Below are positions 24,342 to 34,921 of a DNA stretch of 64,000 nt, one piece after another; the first letter of the stretch is position 1, and every line of letters starts with the position of its first letter. This DNA comes from Patulibacter minatonensis DSM 18081 (GTDB lineage Bacteria; Actinomycetota; Thermoleophilia; Solirubrobacterales; Solirubrobacteraceae), in the NCBI RefSeq assembly GCF_000519325.1, contig NZ_KI912613.1:3029432-3093431 (forward strand), written 5' to 3'. Below the pieces are notes generated by a model. That model did no database searches, was not told the DNA's origin, and saw nothing but the letters and a program-made list of their open reading frames with translations. The position numbers were made by a program, and so were the translations under genes.

Positions 24342-25661
24342 ATGAACCTCGAGGATCTCCGCAAGCGCGCGAAGGACCGTCTGCGCGAAACCCGCAGGAC
24401 CGACCCCGGTACGCGGCTGTCGCAGGCGCAGCGCGAGATCGCCCGGGAGCAGGGGTTCTCGAGCTGGCCGCGGATGAAGGCGTACGTCGACCGGCTGGCC
24501 GCGAACCCCGAGGTGCTCGAGCTCGCGTACCACGACGAGCCGGACTACTACGCCGAGCGCGCCGAAGGGCTCCTCGCCTCCGCGCTGGACGCCACGCCGC
24601 GCGCCGTCGCGGCGTTCGACCGGGCACGGATGCCCCTGAGCGTCGACGGTGCGCGAGCGGTCGTCGCACGGGCGCACGGATTCCCCAGCTGGCCGGCGCT
24701 GCGCCGCCACGTCCGCGGGCTGCGGACGTCGGGCGAGCCGTTCCACCGGGCGTGGGTCGCGATCGAGTCCCACGATCCGGACGGACTCCGGAGCGTGCTG
24801 GAGCGCTGGCCCGACGTCGCCCGCGCCGAGGGCACCAACGGCAACGACCTGGTGGCCATGGCGACCTCGACCTGCGACGAGCGCACGGTCGGGCTGCTGC
24901 TGGAGGCCGGGGCGGACCCGTCGCACCAGAACGCCCACGGCTGGACGGCGATGCACCAGGTCGGCTCCTCCAACGCGGTCCACCTCCTGCAGCTGCTCCT
25001 CGACGCGGGCGCCCGGACGGACCTCTCCGGTCGCGGCGACGGCGGGACCCCGTTGGTCGCGGCGCTGTTCTGGGGGCACCGCGAGATCGCCGACGCCGTG
25101 GTCGCCGCGCGGGGTGTCGAACCGGTCAACCTCCGCGCCGCCGCCGGAGCCGGCGATCTGGCCCTGGTGGAGCACCTTCTCGGGACGCCGGCGGCGGGCG
25201 AGCACCGGGGCTTCTACCGGCCGCACTCGGGATTCCCGGCCTGGCGACCGACGAACGACCCGCAGGAGGTCCTGGACGAGGCGCTGGCCTACGCCGCGCG
25301 CAGCGGCCGCGATCACGTGCTCGAGCCGCTGGTCGACGCCGGCGCCCGGGTCGACGCCGACGTCTATCGCGGCACCCCGCTGATCTGGGCCGCGTCGTGC
25401 GGGCGCGCCGGCGCCGTCCGCCGGCTCCTCGACCTCGGGGCGGACCCCATGGGCCTCGGGAGCTACGGCGGTGAGCGCCACGGCCGGGACGTCACGCCGC
25501 TGCACCTCGCCGGCGCCGGGGGCGACGAGGAGACCGTCCGCGTGCTGCTCGACGCCGGCGCACGGACGGACGTGCTGGACGGCCACGGGTACGGCACGCC
25601 CGCGAGCTGGGCGCGCCACGACGGACACGCGCAGCTCGCCGAGCTGATCGAGAGCGCCTGA
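24342..25661 (+). CDS. Ankyrin-repeat protein
   Basis: A 439-residue protein with a solenoid of ankyrin repeats. Typical cores are DDGLRSVLERWPDVAR-like segments near 145, VGLLLEAGADPSHQNAHGWT near 185, LLQLLLDAGARTDLSGRGDG near 215, VRRLLDLGADPMG near 355 and VRVLLDAGARTDVLDGHGYG near 400. The first 130 residues carry two copies of a basic FPSWPxL/FSSWPRMKAYV motif, seen in a group of actinobacterial ankyrin proteins. No signal peptide or catalytic domain is present, so it is probably a cytoplasmic protein-binding scaffold. Neighbours do not suggest a partner. Confidence 0.85.
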   Translation: MNLEDLRKRAKDRLRETRRTDPGTRLSQAQREIAREQGFSSWPRMKAYVDRLAANPEVLELAYHDEPDYYAERAEGLLASALDATPRAVAAFDRARMPLSVDGARAVVARAHGFPSWPALRRHVRGLRTSGEPFHRAWVAIESHDPDGLRSVLERWPDVARAEGTNGNDLVAMATSTCDERTVGLLLEAGADPSHQNAHGWTAMHQVGSSNAVHLLQLLLDAGARTDLSGRGDGGTPLVAALFWGHREIADAVVAARGVEPVNLRAAAGAGDLALVEHLLGTPAAGEHRGFYRPHSGFPAWRPTNDPQEVLDEALAYAARSGRDHVLEPLVDAGARVDADVYRGTPLIWAASCGRAGAVRRLLDLGADPMGLGSYGGERHGRDVTPLHLAGAGGDEETVRVLLDAGARTDVLDGHGYGTPASWARHDGHAQLAELIESA

Positions 25662-25701
25662 CGGATCGCGCGCCGAGACCGGGCGGTCCGGCGCCGAACG
25701 G

Positions 25702-26055
25702 TCAGCCGAGCCAGGCGGAGAGCTCGTCGAGCGCCTCGGGGAGGACGTAGTAGTAGGCCCAGAGGCCCTGGCGCTCGCTGTCGACGATGCCGGCGGCGCG
25801 GAGCCTCTTGAGGTGATGGGAGAGCGTCGGCTGCGCGATGTCGAAGAGCGGGACGAGCTCGCAGACGCAGACCTTGCCGGCGTGCCGGCGCAGGACGTCG
25901 ACGAGCTGCATCCGGATCGGGTCGCCGAGCGCCTTGGCGACCTCGGCCAGGCGCGCGGCCTGCTCGCGGTCGATGTCCGGGAGCACGACGGGCTCGCAGC
26001 AGCGCTCGCCGGCGGCGCGCTTGGTCTTCGGTGCGAGCTGCAGATCGACCGTCAT
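25702..26055 (-). CDS. arsR: ArsR/SmtB-family metalloregulator
   Basis: A 117-residue winged-helix repressor. The DNA-binding region is QPTLSHHLKRLRAAGIVDS. Just before it sits VCVCELVPLF, the Cys-x-Cys of the ELCVCDL arsenic/antimony site, and a further Cys pair lies at the N-terminus (GERCCEP), which could complete a three-Cys As(III) site. Arsenite binding would release it from the two boxes in the divergent gap and switch on arsC and arsB. A TAGCGT box lies nine bases before the ATG. Confidence 0.93.
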   Translation of the reverse strand: MTVDLQLAPKTKRAAGERCCEPVVLPDIDREQAARLAEVAKALGDPIRMQLVDVLRRHAGKVCVCELVPLFDIAQPTLSHHLKRLRAAGIVDSERQGLWAYYYVLPEALDELSAWLG

Positions 26056-26078
26056 CGAGCCGACACGCTACCCGAAAG

Positions 26079-26113
26079 ATCGACGAACATCGATTGCATA
26101 GATGCTCGTCGAT
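26079..26113. promoter_or_regulatory. Twin ArsR boxes between arsR and arsC
   Basis: ATCGA-N6-TCGAT at 26079-26094 is a perfect dyad of the ArsR/SmtB type. ATAGA-N6-TCGAT at 26098-26113 is a second copy with one mismatch. Viewed together they also make a larger imperfect inverted repeat. They sit between the two divergent -10 boxes. Confidence 0.75.
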
Positions 26114-26131
26114 GGATACGGTGCGCGGCCC

Positions 26132-26524
26132 ATGAGCAACGTTCTCTTCGTCTGCCTCCAGAACGCCGGTCGCTCCCAGATGAGTCAGTCGCTCTTCGAG
26201 CGCGCCGCCGACGGCGCCCACGAGGGCCGGTCGGCCGGCACCACGCCGGCGGACCACGTCCATCCCGAGGTCGTCGAGGTCATGGGCGAGCTCGGCATCG
26301 ATCTCCGCGACCGCACCCCGCAGCTGCTCACCCGCGAGACGGCCGAGTGGGCCGACGTCGTCGTCACGATGGGCTGCGGCGACGCGTGCCCGTTCGTGCC
26401 CGCAGTCCGCTACATCGACTGGGAGCTGCAGGACCCCTCGGGGCAGGACGTCGACCGCGTCCGGCGGACCCGCGACGAGATCGATCGGCGGGTCCGCGCC
26501 CTCCTCGACGAGCTCGACGCATGA
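26132..26524 (+). CDS. arsC: Arsenate reductase, LMW-phosphatase type
   Basis: A 130-residue arsenate reductase of the low-molecular-weight tyrosine-phosphatase fold. The active-site loop [13 protein letters not shown] gives nucleophile Cys8 and Arg14 (C-x5-R). Two more Cys occur in [13 protein letters not shown] (about 82 and 86), placed like the redox Cys pair of the thioredoxin-coupled staphylococcal enzyme although the spacing is shorter. It reduces arsenate to arsenite for export by ArsB downstream. The start is ATG 26132, nine bases after a TACGGT box. Confidence 0.93.
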   Translation: MSNVLFVCLQNAGRSQMSQSLFERAADGAHEGRSAGTTPADHVHPEVVEVMGELGIDLRDRTPQLLTRETAEWADVVVTMGCGDACPFVPAVRYIDWELQDPSGQDVDRVRRTRDEIDRRVRALLDELDA

Positions 26525-26594
26525 GGTCGAGCGGCGGCGTCCCCACGACGCGACCCCGGCGACCAGCCGTCCGCCGAGGCGCGGAGACCCGCTG

Positions 26595-26595
<1 letters not shown>
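26521..26595 (+). CDS. Possible 24-codon coupling peptide between arsC and arsB
   Basis: ATG 26521 overlaps the arsC stop (ATGA), and its own TGA ends at 26595, the first base of the arsB ATG (TGATG). It would encode a basic 24-residue peptide ([20 protein letters not shown] then AETR). The exact fit between both neighbours suggests ribosomes could pass from arsC through it to arsB. The peptide itself looks functionless. It may equally be chance in GC-rich DNA. Confidence 0.3.
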
Positions 26596-28007
<1,412 letters not shown>

Positions 28008-28083
28008 CCGACGGGCCGTCTTCTGCCTGCGCGGGCCGTCCCGGTGGGCGGCGGACGGTGGCGGCGGAGCCCTTCACACGATC

Positions 28084-28130
28084 TTGATGGCGGCGCGCGC
28101 GTCCCCACACGGGGTTGACGGCGGCGGGCG
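28084..28130 (+). promoter_or_regulatory. Direct repeats upstream of the kdp operon
   Basis: TTGATGGCGGCG (from 28084) and TTGACGGCGGCG (from 28115) are near-identical and start 31 bases apart, three helical turns. The second holds a TTGAC -35-like element. They are candidate regulator sites for potassium-responsive control. Confidence 0.4.
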
Positions 28131-28142
28131 CACCGTGGATGA

Positions 28143-28223
28143 ATGGATCTCCTCGCCGTCGGCATCGCAGTGGCGTTCTTCGCCGCGATGCTGCTCCTCA
28201 TCGAAGGGCTGGACCACGCATGA
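28143..28223 (+). CDS. Small single-helix membrane protein upstream of kdpF
   Basis: A 26-residue peptide (MDLLAVGIAVAFFAAMLLLI then EGLDHA): one membrane helix and a short charged tail. It overlaps the kdpF start by four bases (ATGA at 28220-28223). Similar tiny membrane proteins precede kdpF in other actinobacteria as far as I recall. A role as an extra small subunit or a coupling peptide is inferred. It is too short for most gene finders. Confidence 0.6.
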   Translation: MDLLAVGIAVAFFAAMLLLIEGLDHA

Positions 28224-28309
28224 GCGGTTCAGCCGTCCTCGGCCTCGTGGCGGCCGTGATCGTCGGGGCGTACCTGCTGTACGCCCTGCTGCGCGGGGAG
28301 GAGCTCTAG
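28220..28309 (+). CDS. kdpF: KdpF, small subunit of the potassium ATPase
   Basis: A 29-residue single-pass membrane peptide (LGLVAAVIVGAYLLYALLRG) ending in charged residues. Length, helix and position directly before kdpA (its TAG is adjacent to the kdpA ATG) are those of KdpF, which stabilises the KdpFABC complex. Overlap with the preceding small gene ensures equal translation. Confidence 0.85.
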   Translation: MSGSAVLGLVAAVIVGAYLLYALLRGEEL

Positions 28310-30088
28310 ATGGCCTGGGTGCAGCTCGCGCTGCTCCTCGCCGTCGTCATCGCCATCACGCCGCTCCTGGGCGGCTACATGGCGAAGGTCTTCGCCGGCG
28401 ACCGGGTCGTCCTCAGCCCGGTCCTCGGGCCGCTCGAGCGCACGCTGCTGCGGCTCATCAGGGTGCGTCGGGACGAGGACGGCCCGATCGGCCAGGACTG
28501 GAAGGCGTACGCGAAGAGCGTGCTCCTCTTCTCGCTCGGGTCGTGGCTCGTCCTCTACCTGCTCCTGCGCCTGCAGGGCTCGCTGCCGGCGAACGAGACG
28601 GACCTCGGCGCCGCGCCCTGGGACGTGTCGTTCAACACCGTCTCGTCGTTCGTGACCAACACGAACTGGCAGTACTACGCGGGGGAGACGACGCTGTCGA
28701 ACCTCTCGCAGATGGTCGGGCTGACCGTCCAGAACTTCGTCTCGGCCGCCGTCGGCATCGTCGTCCTGATCGCCGTGGTCCGCGGCATCGCGGCTCGCTC
28801 CACCGATCCGGCGGACCGGCGCGCCGGCAGCCTCGGCAACTTCTGGGTCGACCTCGTGCGTGCCGTGGTCTACGTGCTGCTGCCGATCTCGATCGTGGGC
28901 GCGCTCGTCTTCGTCACCCAGGGCGCGCTGCAGACGCTCGGCGGGCCGACCGAGCTGGCGAACGTGACCGGCGGGACGCAGACGCTGTTCCGCGGCCCGG
29001 TCGCGTCGCAGGAGGCCATCAAGCTCCTGGGCACCAACGGCGGCGGCTTCTTCAACGTGAACTCCGCGATGCCGTTCGAGAACCCGACGGCCTTCGCGAA
29101 CTTCTTCTCGATGGTCCTCGTGCTCGCGATCCCCGCGGCCCTGACCTCGACCTACGGGCGGATGGTCGGCAACCGCCGGCAGGGCTGGGCCGTGTTCGGC
29201 GCGATGGCGCTGATGTTCGTCGTCCTCGCCGTCGTCATCACCGTCGCCGAGCAGCACGGCTCCCCGGCGCAGCACGCCGCCGGGCTCGTGACGTCGTCGG
29301 GCGACGGGACGACCGGTGGCAACCTCGTCGGCAAGGAGCAGCGCTTCGGGATCGGCGGCTCCGGACTGTTCAACACCGTCACGACGGCGACGTCCACCGG
29401 GGCGGTGAACAGCTCGATGGAGTCGCTGACCGGGCTCGGCGGGCTCGTGCCGATGATCGGGATGGGGACCTCCGAGGTCATCTTCGGCGGGGTCGGCTCC
29501 GGCCTCTACGGGATGCTCCTCTTCATCATCCTCGCCGTCTTCATCGGCGGGCTGATGGTCGGTCGCACCCCCGAGCTCCACGGCAAGAAGATCGAGGCCC
29601 GCGAGATCAAGCTCGCGATGCTCGGCGCCCTCTACATGCCGTTCACGGTCCTCGTGACGACCGCGCTCGCGGTCGGGACGGACCACGGGAAGGTGTCGAA
29701 CTACAACGGCGGTCCCCAGGGGTTCTCCGAGTCGTTCTACGCCTACCTCTCGCAGGGCAACAACAACGGCTCCGCGTTCGCCGGCTACACGGGCTACGTC
29801 CAACCGAACGGTGATCCGGACGGGTCGTTCGGCATCACGTTCGCCGACCTCCTCGGCGGCCTGGCGATGCTCTTCAACCGGTTCTTCCCGATCCTCGTCG
29901 TCCTCGCGATCGCCGGGTCGCTGGCCCGGAAGAAGGCCGCCCCGGCCGGCCCCGGCACCCTGCGCACCGACAGCCCGACCTTCGTGGTCCTCCTGATCGG
30001 CGTGATCGTCCTCGTCGGCGCCCTGACGTTCTTCCCGGCCTTCCTGCTCGGCCCCGTCGTGCAGTCGCTGACCGGCCACCTCTACTGA
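28310..30088 (+). CDS. kdpA: Potassium-transporting ATPase channel subunit A
   Basis: A 592-residue channel-like subunit of KdpFABC. Selectivity-filter regions typical of the family can be seen: TNTNWQYYAGE near 117, GTNGGGFFNVNSAMPFENPT near 241, GLGGLVPMIGMG near 373, and SQGNNNGSAFAGYTG near 480. About ten membrane helices are evident. It takes up potassium with high affinity when external potassium is scarce, driven by KdpB. It follows kdpF directly. Confidence 0.97.
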   Translation: MAWVQLALLLAVVIAITPLLGGYMAKVFAGDRVVLSPVLGPLERTLLRLIRVRRDEDGPIGQDWKAYAKSVLLFSLGSWLVLYLLLRLQGSLPANETDLGAAPWDVSFNTVSSFVTNTNWQYYAGETTLSNLSQMVGLTVQNFVSAAVGIVVLIAVVRGIAARSTDPADRRAGSLGNFWVDLVRAVVYVLLPISIVGALVFVTQGALQTLGGPTELANVTGGTQTLFRGPVASQEAIKLLGTNGGGFFNVNSAMPFENPTAFANFFSMVLVLAIPAALTSTYGRMVGNRRQGWAVFGAMALMFVVLAVVITVAEQHGSPAQHAAGLVTSSGDGTTGGNLVGKEQRFGIGGSGLFNTVTTATSTGAVNSSMESLTGLGGLVPMIGMGTSEVIFGGVGSGLYGMLLFIILAVFIGGLMVGRTPELHGKKIEAREIKLAMLGALYMPFTVLVTTALAVGTDHGKVSNYNGGPQGFSESFYAYLSQGNNNGSAFAGYTGYVQPNGDPDGSFGITFADLLGGLAMLFNRFFPILVVLAIAGSLARKKAAPAGPGTLRTDSPTFVVLLIGVIVLVGALTFFPAFLLGPVVQSLTGHLY

Positions 30089-30133
30089 TGCCGTCCCTGC
30101 CGCCCACCCCCAACCACCAGGAGCCCTGACCGC

Positions 30134-30838
30134 ATGCGCAAGGACGCCATCACCTCCCTCCTCGCCGTCGTGGTCCTCACGGTCCTCCTCGGCGTGCTCT
30201 ACCCCCTCGCCGTCACCGGGATCAGCCAGGTGACGATGAAGGACCGCGCCGACGGGTCCGTCCTCCACCGGGACGGCCGGGCCGTCGGCTCCACGCTCAT
30301 CGGCCAGGACTTCCGCCGGCCGGCGAAGGACCCCGACGGCTCCGCGAGGAAGGACGCCGACGGCGAGCCCGTGCTCGTCGCCGACCCGCGGTACTTCCAG
30401 TCGCGCCCGTCGGTCACCGGGTACAAGCCGAACGCGACGGCCTTCTCCAACCGCGGCCCCAACGGGAAGGACACCAAGGAGGCCATCGACGTCAACGTCG
30501 CGGCGTACCTCGCGCTGGAGCGCCCGTACGACGCGGGCCTGACCGTGGCCCGGATCCCGGTCGACGCGGTCACCGACTCCGCATCGGGCGTCGACCCCCA
30601 CATCTCGCAGGCCAACGCCCGCATCCAGGCGCGCCGCGTCGCGAAGGTCCGCGGCCTGCCGCTGCACCGCGTCCTCGACGCCGTCGACGACCACACCGCC
30701 GGCCGAGGGCTGGGCGTCCTCGGCGAGCCCGGGGTGAACGTCCTGGAGCTGAACCTCGCCCTGGACGGCCTGCGCGGCACCGCCGCCCGCGCCGGCGGCA
30801 CCTCATCCAGCACGACCACCACCGAGGGCACCCGATGA
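30134..30838 (+). CDS. kdpC: Potassium-transporting ATPase subunit C
   Basis: A 234-residue KdpC: one N-terminal membrane helix ([20 protein letters not shown]), then [22 protein letters not shown], the hallmark [20 protein letters not shown] near 155, and a C-terminal [12 protein letters not shown]. It lies between kdpA and kdpB, whereas the usual order is A-B-C. The kdpB ATG overlaps its stop. It is slightly longer than most KdpC, owing to an insert near 60 ([15 protein letters not shown]). Confidence 0.95.
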   Translation: MRKDAITSLLAVVVLTVLLGVLYPLAVTGISQVTMKDRADGSVLHRDGRAVGSTLIGQDFRRPAKDPDGSARKDADGEPVLVADPRYFQSRPSVTGYKPNATAFSNRGPNGKDTKEAIDVNVAAYLALERPYDAGLTVARIPVDAVTDSASGVDPHISQANARIQARRVAKVRGLPLHRVLDAVDDHTAGRGLGVLGEPGVNVLELNLALDGLRGTAARAGGTSSSTTTTEGTR

Positions 30839-32943
30839 CCGAGCGCCGTGACCGCTCCCTGCTCGACCCGAGCATCCTCCGACCCGCACTGGTCCAGAGC
30901 CTCGTCAAGCTCGATCCGCGGGTGCAGGTCCGCAATCCCGTGATGTTCGTCGTCGAGCTGGGCGCCGTCGTCACGACGGCGATCTGGATCGGGCAGGCCA
31001 CGGGGATCTCGGCGAACGACGGCGGCGCGGGGGCGGGGGGCGGGAACGGGGCCCAGCCCGCCTGGTTCGCGTTCGTCGTCGCGCTCTGGCTGTGGCTCAC
31101 CGTCGTCTTCGCCAACGTCGCGGAGGCGCTGGCCGAGGGCCGCGGGAAGGCCCAGGCCGACGCCCTGCGCGCCATGCGCACCGAGACGAGCGCCCGCATG
31201 CGCGACGGCTCGGAGAAGGCGGCGGCGGACCTGCGCCCCGGCGACGTCGTGGTCGTCGAGGCGGGCGACGTGATCCCCGGCGACGGCACCGTGGTCGAGG
31301 GCATCGCGTCGGTCGACGAGTCGGCGATCACCGGCGAGTCCGCGCCGGTGATCCGGGAGGCCGGCGGCGACCGCAGCGCGGTGACCGGCGGCACGCGCGT
31401 CCTCTCCGACCGCATCCTCGTCGAGATCACGCAGGAGCCCGGCGGGTCCTTCCTCGACCGCATGATCGCGCTCGTCGAGGGTGCCGCACGGCGCAAGACG
31501 CCGAACGAGGTCGCCCTCGGGATCCTGCTCGCCGGTCTCTCGATCGTCTTCCTCATCGTCGTCGTGACGCTCCGGCCGTTCGTGACCTTCTCCGGCTCGA
31601 CCGTGTCGGCGACGACCCTGATCGCCCTGCTCGTGGCGCTGATCCCGACGACGATCGGCGCGCTCCTGTCGGCCATCGGCATCGCCGGCATGGACCGCCT
31701 GGTCCGCCGCAACGTCCTCGCGCTGTCGGGCCGTGCGGTCGAGGCCTCCGGCGACGTCGACGTCCTCCTCCTCGACAAGACCGGCACGATCACGCTCGGC
31801 AACCGCCAGGCGACGGCGTTCCTGGCGATGCCGGGGGTGGGCATCGACGACCTGGCCGCCGCGGCACGCCTGGCGTCGCTGTCCGACGAGACCCCCGAGG
31901 GACGATCGATCGTCGTCCTCGCCGAGGAGCAGCACGGCCTCGCCGACGCGCCGTACCCGGACGGGACCATGGAGTTCGTGCCGTTCACGGCGCAGACCCG
32001 CATGAGCGGCGTCGACGTCGAGGCGCTCGACGGCGCGGTCCGGTCCCTGCGCAAGGGGGCCGGCGACGCCCTCGTCCGCTGGGTGGAGGACGCCGGCGGC
32101 GCCGTCCCGGACGACCTGCGGTCCACGCTCGACCACGTCTCGGGCGAGGGCGGCACCCCGCTGGCCGTGGCGGAGGGCGACCGCGTCCTGGGCGTCATCT
32201 ACCTGAAGGACGTCGTCAAGCCGGGCATGCGCGAGCGCTTCGACCGCCTGCGGGCGATGGGCATCCGCACGATCATGGTCACGGGCGACAACCGCCTGAC
32301 GGCGGCGAAGATCGGCGAGGAGGCCGGCGTCGACGACGTCCTCGCCGAGGCGACACCGGAGCGCAAGCTCGACCTCATCAAGGAGCAGCAGGCGGGGGGT
32401 CGGCTCGTCGCGATGACCGGCGACGGCACGAACGACGCCCCGGCGCTCGCCCAGGCCGACGTCGGGGTCGCGATGAACACGGGCACCCAGGCGGCCCGCG
32501 AGGCCGGGAACATGGTCGACCTCGACTCGAACCCGACGAAGCTCATCGAGATCGTCGAGGTCGGCAAGCAGCTCCTGATCACCCGTGGCGCGCTGACGAC
32601 GTTCTCGATCGCCAACGACATCGCGAAGTACTTCGCGATCCTCCCGGCGATCTTCGCGGGCGTGTGGCTCGCGAACCCCGGTGACGGCGAGGGGCCGCTC
32701 GCGAAGCTCAACATCATGGACCTCGGGACCCCGGAGTCGGCGATCATCTCCGCGATCGTCTTCAACGCCGTGGTGATCCCCCTGCTGGTGCCGATCGCGC
32801 TGCGCGGCGTCCAGTACCGGCCGGTCGGGGCCAACGCGCTGCTGCGCCGCAACATGCTGGTCTACGGGCTCGGCGGCATCGTCGCCCCGTTCATCGGCAT
32901 CAAGCTCATCGACCTCGTCGTCCACGGGCTGCTCGGCGCGTAG
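30835..32943 (+). CDS. kdpB: Potassium-transporting P-type ATPase subunit B
   Basis: A 702-residue P-type ATPase. The actuator-domain TGES is near 166, the phosphorylated Asp lies in [14 protein letters not shown] (about 314), and [20 protein letters not shown] gives the hinge near 525. It has the KdpB seven-helix layout. It hydrolyses ATP and works with KdpA to import potassium. A Ser that is phosphorylated for inhibition in the enteric enzyme lies in TGES (TGESAPVI), and it is present here. Confidence 0.97.
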   Translation: MTERRDRSLLDPSILRPALVQSLVKLDPRVQVRNPVMFVVELGAVVTTAIWIGQATGISANDGGAGAGGGNGAQPAWFAFVVALWLWLTVVFANVAEALAEGRGKAQADALRAMRTETSARMRDGSEKAAADLRPGDVVVVEAGDVIPGDGTVVEGIASVDESAITGESAPVIREAGGDRSAVTGGTRVLSDRILVEITQEPGGSFLDRMIALVEGAARRKTPNEVALGILLAGLSIVFLIVVVTLRPFVTFSGSTVSATTLIALLVALIPTTIGALLSAIGIAGMDRLVRRNVLALSGRAVEASGDVDVLLLDKTGTITLGNRQATAFLAMPGVGIDDLAAAARLASLSDETPEGRSIVVLAEEQHGLADAPYPDGTMEFVPFTAQTRMSGVDVEALDGAVRSLRKGAGDALVRWVEDAGGAVPDDLRSTLDHVSGEGGTPLAVAEGDRVLGVIYLKDVVKPGMRERFDRLRAMGIRTIMVTGDNRLTAAKIGEEAGVDDVLAEATPERKLDLIKEQQAGGRLVAMTGDGTNDAPALAQADVGVAMNTGTQAAREAGNMVDLDSNPTKLIEIVEVGKQLLITRGALTTFSIANDIAKYFAILPAIFAGVWLANPGDGEGPLAKLNIMDLGTPESAIISAIVFNAVVIPLLVPIALRGVQYRPVGANALLRRNMLVYGLGGIVAPFIGIKLIDLVVHGLLGA

Positions 32944-32945
32944 GC

Positions 32946-34232
32946 ATGCGACCCCCGGACGAGCACGGCGGCGTCGGGCCCGGGGACCCGGGGGCCCGCA
33001 CGTCCTCGTCCGGGTCCGGCCCGGACGCCGACCGGGGACGGCACACCGTCCTCCTCGGCATGGCGCCGGGCGTCGGGAAGACCTACCGCGCGCTGCAGGA
33101 CCTGCGTCGTGCCCGGGACGCCGGCCGCGACGCGATCGTCGCGGTCGTCGAGACCCACGGCCGCGCCGAGACCGCGCTCCAGGTCGAGGGCCTCGAGGTC
33201 CTGCCCCGGCGCACGATCGAGCACCGCGGCATCGTCCAGCACGAGCTCGACCTCCCCGGACTCCTCGCCCGGGCCGCCGGCGGTCGGCTCCTCGCGCTCG
33301 TCGACGAGCTCGCGCACACCAACGCGCCGGGGACCGAGCACGCCAAGCGGTGGCAGGACGTCGACGACGCACTGGCCGCCGGGATCGACGTCGTCTCGAC
33401 GGTGAACGTCCAGCACCTGGAGTCGCTGAACGACCAGATCATGGAGCTCACGGGCGTCCGGGTCCGGGAGACGGTCCCCGACCGCGTCCTCGTCGACGCG
33501 GACGACGTCGTCGTCGTCGACCTCCCGCCGGAGGCCCTGCTGCAGCGCCTCCGCGACGGGCAGATCTACCCCGTCGAGCGCGTCCCCGCGGCGCTGAACA
33601 ACTTCTTCCGCGTCGAGCGGCTGACCGCGCTCCGCGAGACCGCGCTGCTGCAGGTCGCGGAGGAGGTCGGCGCCCGGCGGCTCTCCGCCCGGCCGGCCCG
33701 CGTCCGCGACGACGGCACGGGACCCGTCGGGACGCGGCACGACCACGCCGACCAGCAACGGCTGGGGGACGACGTCGTCGACGCGGTCCGGGAGCGCGTG
33801 CTCGTCCTGGTGTCGGCCAACGGCAGCGGGCAGCGCGTCCTCCGACGGGCGTGGCGCTCCGCGCGGCGCCTGCGCGCCCACGTGGACGTCCTCCACGTGC
33901 AGCGCCCGGGACGGGTTCCGACCGCCGCCGAGAAGGACCGGCTGAAGGGGCTGCGCAGCCTCTGCGGCCTGCTGGGCCTCGAGCTCCTCGTCGTCGAGGA
34001 CGACGACATCGACGTCGCGGCGGCGCGCGTCGCCCGGGAGCGGGGGACCACCTACATCTTCGTCGGCGTCCCCCGCCCGCCCAGCGGCCTCCGCCGCGCG
34101 GCGGGCCTGCTGCCCCCGGCGTTGACGCGCACCGCCGATCCGCTGCCCGTCCGGCTCTGGCAGCGGCTCCCGGGCGTCGACGTCCGCATCGTCGCCGACC
34201 GCCGCGACCGACCCGAACACCCCGAACGGTGA
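32946..34232 (+). CDS. kdpD: Short KdpD: N-terminal sensor and Usp domains only
   Basis: A 428-residue protein covering only the N-terminal half of KdpD. The Walker A loop GMAPGVGKTYRAL is at 38-50, VDELAHTNAPG near 119 and VNVQHLESLNDQI near 156, followed by a Usp-like domain (about 275-415). The four membrane helices, GAF and histidine-kinase domains of full KdpD (about 890 residues) are absent, and there is no kdpE nearby. Free-standing short KdpD is known from some cyanobacteria and Gram-positives. It follows kdpB after two bases. It may sense ATP, potassium or cyclic di-AMP and act on the pump or an unlinked kinase. Confidence 0.88.
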   Translation: MRPPDEHGGVGPGDPGARTSSSGSGPDADRGRHTVLLGMAPGVGKTYRALQDLRRARDAGRDAIVAVVETHGRAETALQVEGLEVLPRRTIEHRGIVQHELDLPGLLARAAGGRLLALVDELAHTNAPGTEHAKRWQDVDDALAAGIDVVSTVNVQHLESLNDQIMELTGVRVRETVPDRVLVDADDVVVVDLPPEALLQRLRDGQIYPVERVPAALNNFFRVERLTALRETALLQVAEEVGARRLSARPARVRDDGTGPVGTRHDHADQQRLGDDVVDAVRERVLVLVSANGSGQRVLRRAWRSARRLRAHVDVLHVQRPGRVPTAAEKDRLKGLRSLCGLLGLELLVVEDDDIDVAAARVARERGTTYIFVGVPRPPSGLRRAAGLLPPALTRTADPLPVRLWQRLPGVDVRIVADRRDRPEHPER

Positions 34233-34240
34233 CCACGACC

Positions 34241-34882
34241 ATGGACCTCCTCGCGTTCTCCTTCCTCTCCCTGCCGCCGCTCGCCGAGGCGGGCGCCGTC
34301 CTCGCGACCCTCGTGCTCGGCGGGGCCGTCGGCGCAGGCGTCGTCGCCTGGCTGACGCGCCGCCGCCGGGCGCGGGGCACCACCCCGCCGGGGCGGATCC
34401 TCCTGGCGCTCACCGGCGACGGGCTCCCGTGCGCCGCGATCGACGCCGCCGCCCGCCTGGCCAGGGCCGACCACGCCGTGGTCGTGCCCGCCGTCCTGCT
34501 GCCGACCCCCTACGGGCTCGCGCTCGACCGGCCGTCCCCGGACTCCGGCTCCGACGCCATGGATCTGCTCGAGGCCGTCGAGCGCCGTCTGACCAGCGCG
34601 GGGGTGCAGGTCGACGGGCGCGTCGTCCAGGGACGGACCCGCCGGCACGCCATCCGGCGGCTCGTCGAGCAGGAGCGCCACGACCGCCTGGTCGTCCCTG
34701 CCGGCGGGGCCGACGACGGAGGCCTGTCGGCCGACGACGTCGGATGGCTGCTCGGCCACGTCGACGGCGAGGTCCTGGTCCTCCGCGCCGACGCGCAGCA
34801 CACCATGCCGGCGGCGATCTCACCGGCGCCGGTCGCCCGGCGCGGGCGGTCCGCCGCGACCTCCCGGCGGGCCCCGGCGTAG
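34241..34882 (+). CDS. Membrane-anchored universal-stress-like protein
   Basis: A 213-residue protein. One N-terminal membrane helix (ATLVLGGAVGAGVVAWL) is followed by a short Arg-rich loop and a Usp-like alpha/beta domain (RILLALTGDGLPCAAIDAAA near 48; RHDRLVVPAGGADDGG near 145; DGEVLVLRAD near 180). The glycine-rich ATP loop is not clear. It starts eight bases after the short kdpD and shares its Usp theme, so it is probably the last gene of the kdp operon and a candidate partner of KdpD. The exact role is unknown. Confidence 0.7.
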   Translation: MDLLAFSFLSLPPLAEAGAVLATLVLGGAVGAGVVAWLTRRRRARGTTPPGRILLALTGDGLPCAAIDAAARLARADHAVVVPAVLLPTPYGLALDRPSPDSGSDAMDLLEAVERRLTSAGVQVDGRVVQGRTRRHAIRRLVEQERHDRLVVPAGGADDGGLSADDVGWLLGHVDGEVLVLRADAQHTMPAAISPAPVARRGRSAATSRRAPA

Positions 34883-34886
34883 TGCC

Positions 34887-34907
34887 GTCGGCCGGGAGCC
34901 GGCCGAC
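34887..34907. terminator. Hairpin terminator after the kdp operon
   Basis: GTCGGCCGG (34887-34895) and CCGGCCGAC (34899-34907) form a 9-bp stem with a GAG loop. It lies between convergent stops at 34882 and 34922 and may serve both strands. Confidence 0.65.
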
Positions 34908-34921
34908 GAGCTCCCGGGTGC

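Noticed and set aside
21762-25628. Very long minus-strand open frame of 1288 codons
   Set aside because: It lies antisense to moaA, the molybdoenzyme and the ankyrin gene, all with clear family motifs. Its translation is Arg/Val/Asp-rich repeat-poor filler, as expected from GC-rich antisense frames.
28008-28142. Cyclic di-AMP riboswitch before kdp
   Set aside because: The gap is too short and lacks the conserved ydaO-type core elements.
28229-30694. Minus-strand frame of 821 codons across kdpA
   Set aside because: Antisense shadow; composition is Asp/Gly/Arg/Glu filler without motifs.
30199-33372. Minus-strand frame of 1057 codons across kdpC-kdpB-kdpD
   Set aside because: Antisense shadow of three secure genes; no domain signature.
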